A program made the translations under genes and the position numbers. Shown here one piece after another: positions 1 to 10,087 of a stretch of DNA of 58,270 nucleotides. The notes below the pieces were generated by a model. The model was given only the letters and a program-made list of their open reading frames with translations. It made no database searches and had not been told where the DNA came from. Position 1 is the stretch's first letter. Every line of letters starts with the position of its first letter. The stretch comes from Nocardia tenerifensis NBRC 101015 (GTDB lineage: Bacteria; Actinomycetota; Actinomycetes; Mycobacteriales; Mycobacteriaceae), in contig NZ_BAGH01000607.1 in NCBI RefSeq assembly GCF_000308715.1, positions 1 through 58,270 on the forward strand, in the 5' to 3' direction.

Positions 1-3000
1 ATCCGCGGACGACCGCCAAGACCGGGTGCCCGTTCCTCCGCGCGTCCGAAAGTCGTTCCAGCAGTGCAAGTCCGACTCCCTCCGCGGAGCCGAATCCGTC
101 CGCGGTCGACGCGAACGCCTTGCATCGGCCGTCCGGGGACAGGCCGTGCTGACGACTGAATTCGGTGAACATGTGCGGCGTCGCCATCAGCGCGACGCCG
201 CCCGCCACCGCCATGGTGCATTCGTCGTTGCGCAGCGCCTGCGCGGCGAGGTGCAGTGCGACGAGGGAGGATGAGCAGGCGGTGTCGATGGTGACGGCGG
301 GCCCTTCGAGGCCGAAGGTGTAGGCGACCCGGCCGGAGGCGACGCTGGCCGTCGTGCCGGTGAGCAGGTAGCCCGCCAACTCCTCCGGCGGTTCGGTGAG
401 ACGAGTCTGGTAGTCCTGATAGGACAGTCCGACGAAAACGCCGGTGTCGCTGCCACGCAGGGTGGTCGGGTCGATGCCCGCGGATTCAATGGTTTCCCAA
501 GTGGTTTCGAGGAGGAGGCGTTGCTGGGGATCCATGGCGAGCGCTTCCCGGGGCGAGATCCCGAAGAACGTGGCATCGAATTCCGCGGCGTCGTAGCGGA
601 ATCCGCCCCGTGTCGTCACCGAGCCGCCGGGCCCGTCCGGTGTCTCGCGCAGGCGCGCCAGGTCCCAGCCGCGGTCGTCCGGGAACTCGCCGGTGGCGTC
701 CCGGCCCTCGGCGACCAAGCGCCACAGGTCTTCCGGCGAATCGACCGCCCCCGGGTAACGGCACGCCATCGCGACGATGACGACCGGGTCGTCGTCGGGC
801 CGCGCCGCTGGTGTGGTGGCGGCCGCCTCGGCGTCGTCCGCGCCGAACAGTCGCGACTCGAGGTAGCGGGCCACCGCGGCGGGCGTCGGATGATCGAACA
901 CCAGACTCGACGGCAGTCGCTCGCCCGCTTCGGCCCCGAGCCGGTTGCGCAGTTCCACGCCGGTGAGCGAGTCGAATCCGAGGTCGCGGAACGGTCGTTC
1001 GACGTCGACGGCCATCGCGTCCGCGTGCCCGAGGACCGCGGCGACCTGACTGCGTACCTCCGCGAGCACCGCGGCGGGACGCTGCCGGACAGGCAACCCG
1101 CCCAGCCGCGCGGTCAGGCCGTTCCCTGCGGTGTCGGCGCGGCCACCGGCACCGGTGTCGAGCAGAGCGCGCACGCTGGGCAGCTCCTCGATGAGCGGCC
1201 GCCTGCGGGCCTCGGTGTAGGCGAGGAAGAATCGGTCCCACCGGATGTCGGCCACCATGACGCAGGCGCGCTCCTCGGCCTCGTCGCGGAGCAGGATCTC
1301 CAACGCGCGAGCGGGATCCAGGGTCGCCACGCCGTGCCGCCGGAGCCGGTCCTCCACGCTGCCGGTCGCGGCCATGCCGTCCCCGGCCCACGGACCCCAC
1401 GCGTACGAGGTGGCGGGCAGACCGAGGCCGCGCCGATGCTCGGCGAGCGCGTCGAGATAGGCGTTGCCCGGCGAGTAACCGCCTTGACCGGGAATTCCGA
1501 GAACGCCCGAGACAGAGGAGAAGAGGACGAAATCCGTCAGCTCCATCCCCACGGTGAGTTCATGGAGGTGTCGTGCACCTTCGGCTTTCACCCGCAGCAC
1601 CCGGTCGAGCTGATCGACCGTCAGCGCGTCGACCACCGCGTCGTCGAGGGTGCCCGCCGCGTGGAAGATCGAGGTCACCGGGAAGCTCGCGAGCAGTTGC
1701 GCCACCGCGGCACGATCGCCGACATCGCAAGCTACCACACTGATTTCGGCGCCGAGCGCGCGTAACTCCGCCGTGAGCTCGGCGGCGCCGGGCGCCGCCG
1801 GTCCACGACGGCTCGCGAGGACGAGGTGGCGGGCACCGTCGTGGGCGAGCCGTCGGGCGAGCTGCGTGCCGAGCGCACCGGTACCACCGGTGATGAGCAC
1901 GACCTCGCGCGGTCCGCGTGCTACCGGCTCGGCGGGGCGGGCGGGGACAAGCCTGCGGACGAACGCGCCGGATTCACGCAGGGCCAGTTGATCTTCCACG
2001 CGCTGGGCCAAGGCGGCCAGCAGCCTTTCGATGACCCGCTCGTCGGGTGCGGCGGGCAGATCGATGAGCCCGCCCCAGCGTTCCGGCTGCTCCAGTGCCA
2101 CCACCCGACCGAGGCCCCAGGCCTGCTGCTGGACCGGCTCGCGCACCGTCTCCGCCCGGTCCACCGCGACCGCTGCGCAGGTCAGCGTCCACAGCGGAAC
2201 CGCAGCAGCCGCATCCGCGAGCGCGTGCACCAGGGTGAGGGTCGCGCCCGTGCCGGTGGGCACCGCAGGGTGCTCGGGCAGCGTCGTGCCCGCCAGCGCC
2301 AGCAGCGACAGCACGCCCGACAGCGCATCGGGCAACTGGTCGCGTAGTTCGGTGCGCGACTGTGTGCCCACCCGCAGCTCGATCACCTCGGCACCGCAGG
2401 CCCGCAGCGCGTTTCGCAGTGCCGGCAGCCAGGGTGGTTGCGCCAGACCCTCCGGCACGACGACAAGCCAACGGCCGGAGGGTGTTCCGGTGCCGAGGGC
2501 AGTCGACACTGTCCACTCGACCGAGTAGCGCAGTGCGTCGAGATCGGCGCGCTCGCGGCGCAGCTCCCGCCAGCGGGCCAGTACGGAGGTGGCCTCGCCG
2601 AGCCAGTCGGGTCGGTTCGCGCGCAGTCCGAGTACCGCCGCGACGGTGTCGGTGTCGTCGGCGGCCACCGCCGCCCAGAATTCGCTGGAATCATCGACGG
2701 CGGGTGCCGGAGCCGGGGCGTCGAGCCAATACCGGCTGCGCTGGAAGGGATAGGTGGGCAAAGAGATTCGGCGTGCGCCGGGCTGGAACCCGGACCGGTC
2801 GACGGCGACTCCGCCGACCCAGGCCGTCGCCGCGGCGGCGAGCAGGCGAGAGCGGCTCCCGTCGTCGCGGCGCAGGGTGCCGACGCTCACGACGGTCGCC
2901 CCCGTGGCGTCGGCGGCGTCCTCGACCGGCGTGGTGAGTACCGGGTGCGGGCTCGGCTCGACGAAGGTGGAGTGGGTGGGTAACAGCGTCTGGACGACCG

Positions 3001-6000
3001 GATGGAACAGCACGGGCCTGCGGAGGTTGCGGTACCAGTAGTCCGCGGTGAGTTCGGTGCCGTCGAGGCGGTCACCCGTGACGGTGGAGTAGAAGGCGAT
3101 GGTCCCGGGCTGCGGCGTGATCGGGGCTAGTGCCGCGGCAAGCTCGTCGCGAATGACTTCGACATCGGAGGTGTGCGAGGCATAGTCGACCGGGATGCGG
3201 CGGACGCGGACGCCCTGCTGTTCCAGCGTCACGAGGAGCTGTTCGAGTGAGTGTCGTTGCCCGGCAACGACCGTCGCCGACGGCCCGTTGTGCGCCGCGA
3301 TCGCGACGTCGTGGTGCGCGGCGAGTACTTCGTCGATGGCCTCGGTGGGCAGGGCGATGGAGGCCATGGCGCCTTTGCCCGCGAGCTGTCCGGCGATGAT
3401 GCGGCTGCGGAGCGCGCTGATCCGCGCGCCGTCGTCGAGGGTGAGTATGCCCGCGACGCAGGCGGCGGCGATTTCGCCCTGCGAGTGCCCGATGACCGCG
3501 TCCGGTTCGACACCGAACGAACGCCAGGTCTCGGCGAGGGCGACCATCATCGCCCACAGCGCGGGCTGGACGACGTCGACGCGATCCAGTGCGCCGTCGC
3601 GCAGCACGTCGGTGAGCGACCAGTCGACGAACGGCGCGAGGGCTCGTTCGCAGCAAGCGATCCGGTCCGCGAAAACCTGTGTGCTGTCGAGAAGTTCGGC
3701 ACCCATGCCGACCCATTGCGAGCCCTGGCCTGGAAAGACGAACACGGTCTTGCCCCGAGGTCGCGCCGTCCCCCGGACGAGCAGCGGGTGTGGCTGCCCG
3801 TCGTGCAGCGCCGCGAGCACCTCGCCGCGCTGCTCGACGGTCGCACCGAACACCGCGGCACGCAGCTCGAAGGCGGGCCTGCCGGTCGCGAGCGTGTGAC
3901 CGACGTCGGCCGGCGCTGTCTGCGGATGCGTCGACAGGTGCTCGCGCAACCGTCGCGCCTGGGCGCGCACCGCCTGCTCAGCGGTGGCCGACAGCAGCCA
4001 CGGCGCGTCGAGATCGTGCTGCACCGGCTGCGCGGCATCGTCGTTCGTTCGGTCGGGCGCCTGTTCGAGCACGACATGGGCGTTGGTGCCGCTGATGCCG
4101 AACGAGGAGATACCGGCGCGCCGCGGCCACGGCTGCTCCGGCCAGTCCTGCGGCTCGGTGAGCAGCCGGACGGCCCCCGCGGCCCAGTCGACATGCGGTG
4201 TAGGTTCGTCGATATGCAGGGTGCGCGGGAGCGTGCCATGCCGCATCGCCATGATCATCTTGAGTACGCCGGCGATGCCCGCCGCCGCTTGGGTGTGGCC
4301 GATATTGGATTTGACCGAGCCAAGCCAGAGCGGTCGTTCGCGGTCTTGTCCGTAGGTGGCCAGCAGTGCCCGGGCTTCGATGGGATCGCCGAGTCGCGTT
4401 CCGGTGCCGTGAGCTTCGACCGCGTCCACCTCGGCGGCCCGGAGTCCGGCGTCAGCCAGCGCCTGCCGGATGACGCGCTGCTGCGCCGGGCCGCTGGGTG
4501 CGGTCAGCCCGTTGGACGCGCCGTCCTGATTGATCGCTGATCCGCGAACGAGCGCCAGTACCTCGTGGTTGTTCGCCTGTGCCACCGAAAGGCGTTCCAG
4601 CAGAAGCAGTCCGACCCCTTCGCCCCAACCCGTACCGTCCGCGGCACCCGCGAAGGCCTTGCAGCGCCCATCCGCCGACAACCCGTTCTGCCGGGCGAAC
4701 TCCACGAAGATGCCGGGGGAGGACAGCACGGTGACCCCGCCCGCCAGCGCCATGGTGCACTCGCCGCGTCGCACCGCCGCGGCGGCGAGATGCAGTGCCA
4801 CCAGCGAGGACGAGCACGCGGTGTCGACGGTGACCGCCGGCCCGGCCAGCCCGAGTGTGTAGGCCAACCGGCCGGACGCCACACTCGCCGTAGTGCCGGT
4901 CAGCCGGTAGCCGTCGCTGCCGTCGGCCGGTTCGTGGAGCCGAGGGCCGTAGTCCTGCGCCATCGCGCCGATGAAAACGCCGGTATCGCTGCCGCGCAGT
5001 GTGGTCGGGTCGATTCCGGCGGACTCGATGGCCTCCCAGGTGGTTTCGAGCAGCAGTCGTTGCTGCGGGTCCATGGCCAGCGCTTCTCGTGGCGAGATGC
5101 CGAAGAACGCGGCGTCGAATTCCGCTGCGTCGTAGAGGAACCCGCCCCGCACCGCGGCTGAGTCGCCGTCGAGCTGCCAGCCGCGATCGGCGGGAGCGGC
5201 GCCGATCACGTCGCGACCCTCGGCGATCAGCCGCCAAAAATCCGCGGGTGTGGCGACGCCACCAGGGTAGCGGCAGGCCATTCCGACGATCGCCACCGGA
5301 TCGTCGTCCGCCCCTTGTCGGAGCGGCGTCGCCGGGGGCGGCGTCGTCCGCGTGGTGCCCGCGAGGAGATCGGTCAGATATGCGGACAGCGCGTGTGGCG
5401 TCGGATAGTCGAACACGGCGGCGGGTGACAGATAGACCCCACTCGCCTTGGAAAGCTCAGCGCACAGGGTCGCGCCGACGATCGAGGTCATACCCTGGGC
5501 ACGCAGCGGTCTGGTGTCCGCGACGGCGGCGGGGTCGTCGAAGCCCAGCGCCACCGCGGTGTGTCTGCGCACCAGGTCGAGCACCGCATCGGGTAGGTCT
5601 TCGGTCCGCGTCTCGCGCAGGCGCAGCGCGGTCGCGGAGAGGTCGTCTTCGGTCGCGGTGGTCACGCTGTCGAACCAGTGGCGGGTGCGCTGGAAAGGGT
5701 AGGTGGGCAGCGGAACCCTTCGGGCATCGGCACCTTCGAACCGCGCGGCCCAGTCGACGGGGACACCTGCGGTCCATGCCTCGGCCGCCGAGGTCAGCAG
5801 CCGGGCCAGCGAGCCCTCCCCGCGGCGCACGGTGCCGATCGCGGTCACGGCTACCCCGGCGGCCGCGGCCGTTTCCTGAATCGGGACGGTGAGCATCGGA
5901 TGCGGGCTCGGTTCGATGAACATGTCGTAGGCGTCCAGCAGGGCCGTGACGACCGGTTCGAACAGCACCGTCTCGCGCAGATTCCGGCACCAGTACGCGG

Positions 6001-8314
6001 CGGACAACTCGGCGCCGTGCAGGCGAGCGCCGGTGACGGTGGAGTAGAACGGAATCTCGCCCGCCCGCGGCGTGATCGGCGCGAGGACCTCGAGCAACTC
6101 GGCGGTGACGGCGTCGACCGCTACGGAATGTGAGGCGTAGTCGACCGGCACCCGGCGCACCCGTACGTCACGACGTTCCAGCAGTTCGAGTAGGTGTTCG
6201 AGCGGTTCCGTCGGTCCGCTGACGACGGTGGAGTTCGGTCCGTTCAATGCCGCGAGGCCGACCTCGGGGTGCTCGGCCAGGAGCTCGCGCAGCGCCTCGG
6301 CGGACAGCGCGATCGAGGCCATCCCGCCGAGGCCCGCGAGCTGCGCGGCGATGACCTGGCTGCGCAGCGCGACGATCCGGGCGCCGTCGGCCAGCGAGAG
6401 GATGCCCGCCACGCACGCGGCCGCGATCTCGCCCTGCGAATGCCCGACGACGGCGGCCGGCCGCACGCCGAGGCTTTGCCATACCCGCGTCAGCGCGATC
6501 ATCACCGCCCACAGCGCGGGCTGCACCACGTCCACACGATCCAGCGCGGTGCCGTCGCCACGCAACACCTCGTGCAGCGGCCAGTCGACGAAGGGTGCGA
6601 GCGCCGCGGTGCAGGTGTCTATCGCCTCCGCGAATACCGGTGAGCAGTCGAGCAACTCGGCCGCCATTCCGATCCACTGCGCGCCCTGACCGGGGAAGAT
6701 GAAGACCGGTTCCGCGAGACCGGCCGCGAGACCGGACGAGACCGCCGTCGAAGGCTCACCCGCCGCCAGCGCGGTGAGACCGGCGCGGGCGGCGTCGTGG
6801 TCCGCGCCGAGCACGACGGCACGATGCGCGAACTGTGAGCGGGACGTGATCAGCGACCATCCGACATCGGCGACAGCCGCGCCGCTGTCGAGCGTGCCGG
6901 TGAGCCGAATCGCTTGGGCTCGTAGGGCTGCGGCGCTTGCCGCGGACAGGACGAGCGGGACAGGCACGGCAGCGCTGGATGACCGCACGGCACCGCCGGG
7001 TGACGGGCCGACCGGCGCGTCGGCTGCTGGCGGCGCGGAAACCGCGACGTGGCAATTGGTTCCGCCGACACCGAAGGAACTCACGCCGAACAGCGCGGAT
7101 TCCGTGCGCACCGGCTCGACGCGGGTCTGCACGCGCAGATTGCGCTCGTCCAGCGCGAGCGCGGGGTGTGGCGCGTGGAAATCCGCGGTGGGCACCAGCA
7201 TTCCGGCGTGGACGCAGAGCGCTGTCTTGAGGAAACCGGCGATGCCCGCCGCCGCCTCCAGATGACCGATGTTCGATTTGATCGACCCGACCGCGAGCGG
7301 GTCGCCCGGCGCGCGCGCCGCACCGAGCACCGCACCGAGTGCGGCGGCCTCGACCGGATCGCCTACCGGCGTACCGGTTCCGTGCAGTTCGACATGCACC
7401 ACCGCAGCCGGGTCGAGGCCGGCCTGCTGGTACGCGGCGCGGATCGCCTCGGCCTGCCCGTTCGCGGTCGGGGTGGAAAGCTGTTCGCCGCCACCGTCGT
7501 TGCTGACGCCGCTGCCTCGAATCACGCAGTAGACACGGTCGCCGTCGGCGAGCGCGGCCGCCAAGGGTTTGAGCACGACGGCGCCGCCGCCCTCGCCCTG
7601 ACCGAAACCGTTTGCCCGCGTGTCGAAGACGTGACAGCGGCCGTCCGGCGACAACGCACCGAACCGGTGCGCGGCGATCGCGTGGTGCGGGGAGAGGCGC
7701 AGTGTCACGCCACCGGCGATCGCGATCTCGGATTCGCCTCGCCGCAGGCTCGCCGCGGCGAGATGGACGGCGACCAGCGAGGACGCCTGCCCCGCATCGA
7801 CCACCAGACTCGGTCCCTTCGCCTCGAGGAAGTACGAGACCCGATTGGCGACCAGGGCGCGCGACGCGCCGGTGAACGTGTGCGGGGTGATCGCCTCGGC
7901 GCCCTGTGCGCGCACGAGGCTGCTGTAGTCGTCGCCGGCGACGCCGACGAAGACACCGGTGCGGGTGCCCCCCACCGCGTCCGCCGGGATTCCGGCGTCC
8001 TCCAAGGCTTCCCAGCCGAGCTCGAGCATCAGTCGCTGCTGTGGATCCATCGCCGCGGCCTCGCGCGGGGAGACCCGAAAGAATCCCGCGTCGAAGCCCG
8101 CAATGTCGTCGAGGAACGCGCCGCGGCGTAGCACCGCGCGCTCGGCCTCGGAAAGCCCTGCCAGCGTTGAGGGTTCCCATCGCGCGTCCGAGATCGGCGC
8201 GTCCACCGCAGTGCCCGCCCGCAGCAGTGACCACAGTGCGGCAGGGTTGTCCGCGCCGGGAAACCGGCAGGCGATTCCGACAACCGCGATGCCACCATCG
8301 AGAGGAAGCGACAC
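1..8314 (-). CDS. Type I modular polyketide synthase, loading module plus first extension module (partial at left edge)
   Basis: Open from a GTG at 8314 (AAAGGGAA ribosome site upstream) to the left edge, at least 2771 residues. No N-terminal docking segment is present, as expected of a first PKS protein. Domains: KSQ about 9-425, with Gln176 where DTACSSS has Cys; AT 530-840 (GHSQG Ser626; YASH from Tyr726, a methylmalonyl signature); ACP 900-970 (Ser944, in an unusual GMTSI motif). Module 1: KS 1000-1420 (Cys1167), AT 1515-1830 (Ser1611; YASH from 1711), no DH, KR 2140-2330 (TGGTGALG, LDD of B-type, Tyr2280), ACP (GFDSL, Ser2449). A second extension KS starts about 2505 (Cys2680) and is cut by the window. 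Known logic: KSQ decarboxylates methylmalonyl-ACP to propionyl; module 1 adds a methyl branch and a hydroxyl. Ferredoxin and P450 genes lie directly upstream, apparently in one operon. Confidence 0.95.
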   Translation of the reverse strand, partial: MSLPLDGGIAVVGIACRFPGADNPAALWSLLRAGTAVDAPISDARWEPSTLAGLSEAERAVLRRGAFLDDIAGFDAGFFRVSPREAAAMDPQQRLMLELGWEALEDAGIPADAVGGTRTGVFVGVAGDDYSSLVRAQGAEAITPHTFTGASRALVANRVSYFLEAKGPSLVVDAGQASSLVAVHLAAASLRRGESEIAIAGGVTLRLSPHHAIAAHRFGALSPDGRCHVFDTRANGFGQGEGGGAVVLKPLAAALADGDRVYCVIRGSGVSNDGGGEQLSTPTANGQAEAIRAAYQQAGLDPAAVVHVELHGTGTPVGDPVEAAALGAVLGAARAPGDPLAVGSIKSNIGHLEAAAGIAGFLKTALCVHAGMLVPTADFHAPHPALALDERNLRVQTRVEPVRTESALFGVSSFGVGGTNCHVAVSAPPAADAPVGPSPGGAVRSSSAAVPVPLVLSAASAAALRAQAIRLTGTLDSGAAVADVGWSLITSRSQFAHRAVVLGADHDAARAGLTALAAGEPSTAVSSGLAAGLAEPVFIFPGQGAQWIGMAAELLDCSPVFAEAIDTCTAALAPFVDWPLHEVLRGDGTALDRVDVVQPALWAVMIALTRVWQSLGVRPAAVVGHSQGEIAAACVAGILSLADGARIVALRSQVIAAQLAGLGGMASIALSAEALRELLAEHPEVGLAALNGPNSTVVSGPTEPLEHLLELLERRDVRVRRVPVDYASHSVAVDAVTAELLEVLAPITPRAGEIPFYSTVTGARLHGAELSAAYWCRNLRETVLFEPVVTALLDAYDMFIEPSPHPMLTVPIQETAAAAGVAVTAIGTVRRGEGSLARLLTSAAEAWTAGVPVDWAARFEGADARRVPLPTYPFQRTRHWFDSVTTATEDDLSATALRLRETRTEDLPDAVLDLVRRHTAVALGFDDPAAVADTRPLRAQGMTSIVGATLCAELSKASGVYLSPAAVFDYPTPHALSAYLTDLLAGTTRTTPPPATPLRQGADDDPVAIVGMACRYPGGVATPADFWRLIAEGRDVIGAAPADRGWQLDGDSAAVRGGFLYDAAEFDAAFFGISPREALAMDPQQRLLLETTWEAIESAGIDPTTLRGSDTGVFIGAMAQDYGPRLHEPADGSDGYRLTGTTASVASGRLAYTLGLAGPAVTVDTACSSSLVALHLAAAAVRRGECTMALAGGVTVLSSPGIFVEFARQNGLSADGRCKAFAGAADGTGWGEGVGLLLLERLSVAQANNHEVLALVRGSAINQDGASNGLTAPSGPAQQRVIRQALADAGLRAAEVDAVEAHGTGTRLGDPIEARALLATYGQDRERPLWLGSVKSNIGHTQAAAGIAGVLKMIMAMRHGTLPRTLHIDEPTPHVDWAAGAVRLLTEPQDWPEQPWPRRAGISSFGISGTNAHVVLEQAPDRTNDDAAQPVQHDLDAPWLLSATAEQAVRAQARRLREHLSTHPQTAPADVGHTLATGRPAFELRAAVFGATVEQRGEVLAALHDGQPHPLLVRGTARPRGKTVFVFPGQGSQWVGMGAELLDSTQVFADRIACCERALAPFVDWSLTDVLRDGALDRVDVVQPALWAMMVALAETWRSFGVEPDAVIGHSQGEIAAACVAGILTLDDGARISALRSRIIAGQLAGKGAMASIALPTEAIDEVLAAHHDVAIAAHNGPSATVVAGQRHSLEQLLVTLEQQGVRVRRIPVDYASHTSDVEVIRDELAAALAPITPQPGTIAFYSTVTGDRLDGTELTADYWYRNLRRPVLFHPVVQTLLPTHSTFVEPSPHPVLTTPVEDAADATGATVVSVGTLRRDDGSRSRLLAAAATAWVGGVAVDRSGFQPGARRISLPTYPFQRSRYWLDAPAPAPAVDDSSEFWAAVAADDTDTVAAVLGLRANRPDWLGEATSVLARWRELRRERADLDALRYSVEWTVSTALGTGTPSGRWLVVVPEGLAQPPWLPALRNALRACGAEVIELRVGTQSRTELRDQLPDALSGVLSLLALAGTTLPEHPAVPTGTGATLTLVHALADAAAAVPLWTLTCAAVAVDRAETVREPVQQQAWGLGRVVALEQPERWGGLIDLPAAPDERVIERLLAALAQRVEDQLALRESGAFVRRLVPARPAEPVARGPREVVLITGGTGALGTQLARRLAHDGARHLVLASRRGPAAPGAAELTAELRALGAEISVVACDVGDRAAVAQLLASFPVTSIFHAAGTLDDAVVDALTVDQLDRVLRVKAEGARHLHELTVGMELTDFVLFSSVSGVLGIPGQGGYSPGNAYLDALAEHRRGLGLPATSYAWGPWAGDGMAATGSVEDRLRRHGVATLDPARALEILLRDEAEERACVMVADIRWDRFFLAYTEARRRPLIEELPSVRALLDTGAGGRADTAGNGLTARLGGLPVRQRPAAVLAEVRSQVAAVLGHADAMAVDVERPFRDLGFDSLTGVELRNRLGAEAGERLPSSLVFDHPTPAAVARYLESRLFGADDAEAAATTPAARPDDDPVVIVAMACRYPGAVDSPEDLWRLVAEGRDATGEFPDDRGWDLARLRETPDGPGGSVTTRGGFRYDAAEFDATFFGISPREALAMDPQQRLLLETTWETIESAGIDPTTLRGSDTGVFVGLSYQDYQTRLTEPPEELAGYLLTGTTASVASGRVAYTFGLEGPAVTIDTACSSSLVALHLAAQALRNDECTMAVAGGVALMATPHMFTEFSRQHGLSPDGRCKAFASTADGFGSAEGVGLALLERLSDARRNGHPVLAVVRG

Positions 8315-8338
8315 CAGATTCCCTTTCTCGGGTTCGGT

Positions 8339-8530
8339 TCACCGAAGGCTGATCGCGCGCTCCGGGCAGTTGGCCGCACAATGCCGTGCGGCCTGCTCCA
8401 GTGTCGTCGGCACCGGACCGGTCGTGCGGACGACGCCGTAGCCGAGGTCGTCGCAGTCGAAAAGGTCTGGGGCCAGATCCATACAGCGCAGATGCCCCTG
8501 GCACTTCTCGGTATTCAGGAAGATGCGCAC
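8339..8530 (-). CDS. Small [3Fe-4S]-type ferredoxin
   Basis: A 63-residue protein from GTG (VRIFLNTEKC) with the cysteine pattern of actinobacterial P450 ferredoxins: C-x5-C near the N-terminus (CQGHLRC), another Cys at FDC, and a C-terminal CAANCP. It should pass electrons to a P450. The start lies inside the last codons of the preceding P450 gene (16-base overlap), so the two are translationally coupled and very likely partners. The stop is 24 bases before the PKS start codon. The ATG choices further upstream in this frame would extend through P450 coding sequence and are not credible. Confidence 0.88.
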   Translation of the reverse strand: MRIFLNTEKCQGHLRCMDLAPDLFDCDDLGYGVVRTTGPVPTTLEQAARHCAANCPERAISLR

Positions 8531-9708
8531 GGGGCGCCTCCGAGTAGCAGGTCGAGCTTGCGCGGCCCCCACACATGACCGGTCGACCAGCTCACCGCCG
8601 CACCGGGTGCGAGGGTGAACTCGGGAATGACGCGCAACCATTCCTCGAGCGCGATCCGCATTTCCATGCGGGCGATCGAGGAGCCGAGGCAGCGGTGGAT
8701 GCCGACGCCGAAGGCCAAGTGGCGATTCACCGCTCGGTCGAGCAATACGCGGTCCGCGGCCGGGAACTCGGCGGCATCCCTGTTGGCCGACGGCACGCCC
8801 ATCAGGATCGAGTCGCCCGCGACCAGATCCACGCCGTGGAAGTGGGTATCGCCGGTGACCACCCGCGCGACCTGAACGGGGGAGTAGACCCGCAGGAACT
8901 CCTCCACCGCGGTGGGGATCAGCTCCGGCTCCGCCACCAGTCGGGCACGGTCCTCGGGATGGCGGGCGAGGTGCCACAGGCTGCTGCCGATAGCGCTCCA
9001 GGTCGTGTCGATGCCCGCCGTGATGATCAGCACGAGTGCGCCGATCAATTCCTGGCCCGCGAGCTTCTCGCCGTCGATCTCCGCCGAGAGCACGCAGCTC
9101 ACCAGGTCATCGCGCGGGTCATTGCGCCGTTCGGCGATGAGTTCGTTGAGATAGCGGGTGGTTTCGACCATCGCCGCCTTGGTCTCGGACAGTTCGTTCG
9201 ATTCGAGCAGCGCGCGCATGCGATCGGCGAATTCCTGCTCGCGCTCGCCGGCACAGCCGATCATCCTGGCCATGAACCGGGACGGAATCTGCTTGGCGTA
9301 CGCGGCCGCGGCGTCGCAGCGGTCCTGCTCCGCGAGTGCCGTGGCCAGCGCACAGGCGTGCTCGCGCACCGACGATTCCATGGCCTTGATGGTCTGGGGA
9401 CTGAAGGCGGGCAGCAGGGTGCGCCGAAACGTGCTGTGCCGGGGTGGATCCAGGGTGATCGGCGGCCGGTCGGCGAGTTCGGCCCCGAAGGCATCCTTGG
9501 GCACGCTGATCGAGACCGAGGAGAACAGGTCCGGAGCCTTGGCGACATCGTTGACCGCCTGATAGCTGGTCGCTATCCAATAGCCGCCGAGTTTATCACT
9601 GTGCGCCACCGGGCACCGCGCCCGCATATCGTCGTAGACGGTGAACGGGTTTTCCGAGGGCGGTGGCGCGAAAAGATCGAATTGGCGGTGCTCGGACACT
9701 TCTACCAC
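8515..9708 (-). CDS. Cytochrome P450 monooxygenase
   Basis: 397 residues, normal for a soluble bacterial P450. The I-helix oxygen-binding motif is AGIDTT, the K-helix ExxR is EEFLR, and the heme loop is FGVGIHRCLG with the Cys ligand. There is no membrane anchor, so it is cytosolic and needs a ferredoxin, encoded immediately downstream with overlap. First gene of the leftward unit P450-ferredoxin-PKS. Its likely job is a regiospecific hydroxylation of the polyketide; which carbon cannot be read from sequence. It diverges from another P450 across a 379-base region holding operator-like inverted repeats. Confidence 0.93.
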   Translation of the reverse strand: MVEVSEHRQFDLFAPPPSENPFTVYDDMRARCPVAHSDKLGGYWIATSYQAVNDVAKAPDLFSSVSISVPKDAFGAELADRPPITLDPPRHSTFRRTLLPAFSPQTIKAMESSVREHACALATALAEQDRCDAAAAYAKQIPSRFMARMIGCAGEREQEFADRMRALLESNELSETKAAMVETTRYLNELIAERRNDPRDDLVSCVLSAEIDGEKLAGQELIGALVLIITAGIDTTWSAIGSSLWHLARHPEDRARLVAEPELIPTAVEEFLRVYSPVQVARVVTGDTHFHGVDLVAGDSILMGVPSANRDAAEFPAADRVLLDRAVNRHLAFGVGIHRCLGSSIARMEMRIALEEWLRVIPEFTLAPGAAVSWSTGHVWGPRKLDLLLGGAPCASS

Positions 9709-9917
9709 CTGCCGTCGAGCGTGCGATACCGAACGATGAATGACCGGATTCGGCGCAGCACGGAAATGGTCTCTGGTTTCGCTGCTCCCTTTTTCGGAGC
9801 AAGGCTCGTGCGACCCGAATCGAGGTAATCAGTTGTGTTCTTGCTGATTCGAAGGTGCGGCACGTAAACATAACCGCCGCACAATAGTATTGTCTGCGGA
9901 GGATGTTGCATGGTTCA

Positions 9918-10039
9918 TTCTTACGGGGCTGCGGCGCGGAGTGTAAAGTGAACTTTCGTACGAGCAAAAAAGAACGTGTACGAAAGTTCACTCTCGTACG
10001 AAGGTTCAATGTACAACCCGGATTTCGGTGGGGTATCAA
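9918..10039. promoter_or_regulatory. Divergent promoter region with operator inverted repeat (site 1)
   Basis: Between the two divergent P450 genes lies a perfect 14-base inverted repeat: GTGAACTTTCGTAC at 9948-9961 and its complement at 9978-9991 (16-base spacer). A third copy, GTACGAAGGTTCAAT, is at 9996-10010. A -10-like TATCAA (10034-10039) begins 23 bases after the right-hand copy, and TAAGAA (9923-9918 on the minus strand) begins 24 bases beyond the left arm. That geometry would place each outer half-site against the -35 position of its promoter, as for an activator. The same motif recurs at 16076-16123 and 24653-24698. The -10 assignments are by eye. The rest of 9709-10087 shows nothing else. 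Confidence 0.72.
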
Positions 10040-10087
10040 AGAGAAGACGTGCAATATTCTGCTTCGCCCGCCGGACCGAGGATGAGA

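Noticed and set aside
6756..8576. 606-residue minus-strand frame across the ferredoxin and PKS start
   Set aside because: It is out of phase with the KS and AT motifs and consists of Arg-rich text; the true PKS frame carries all conserved residues.
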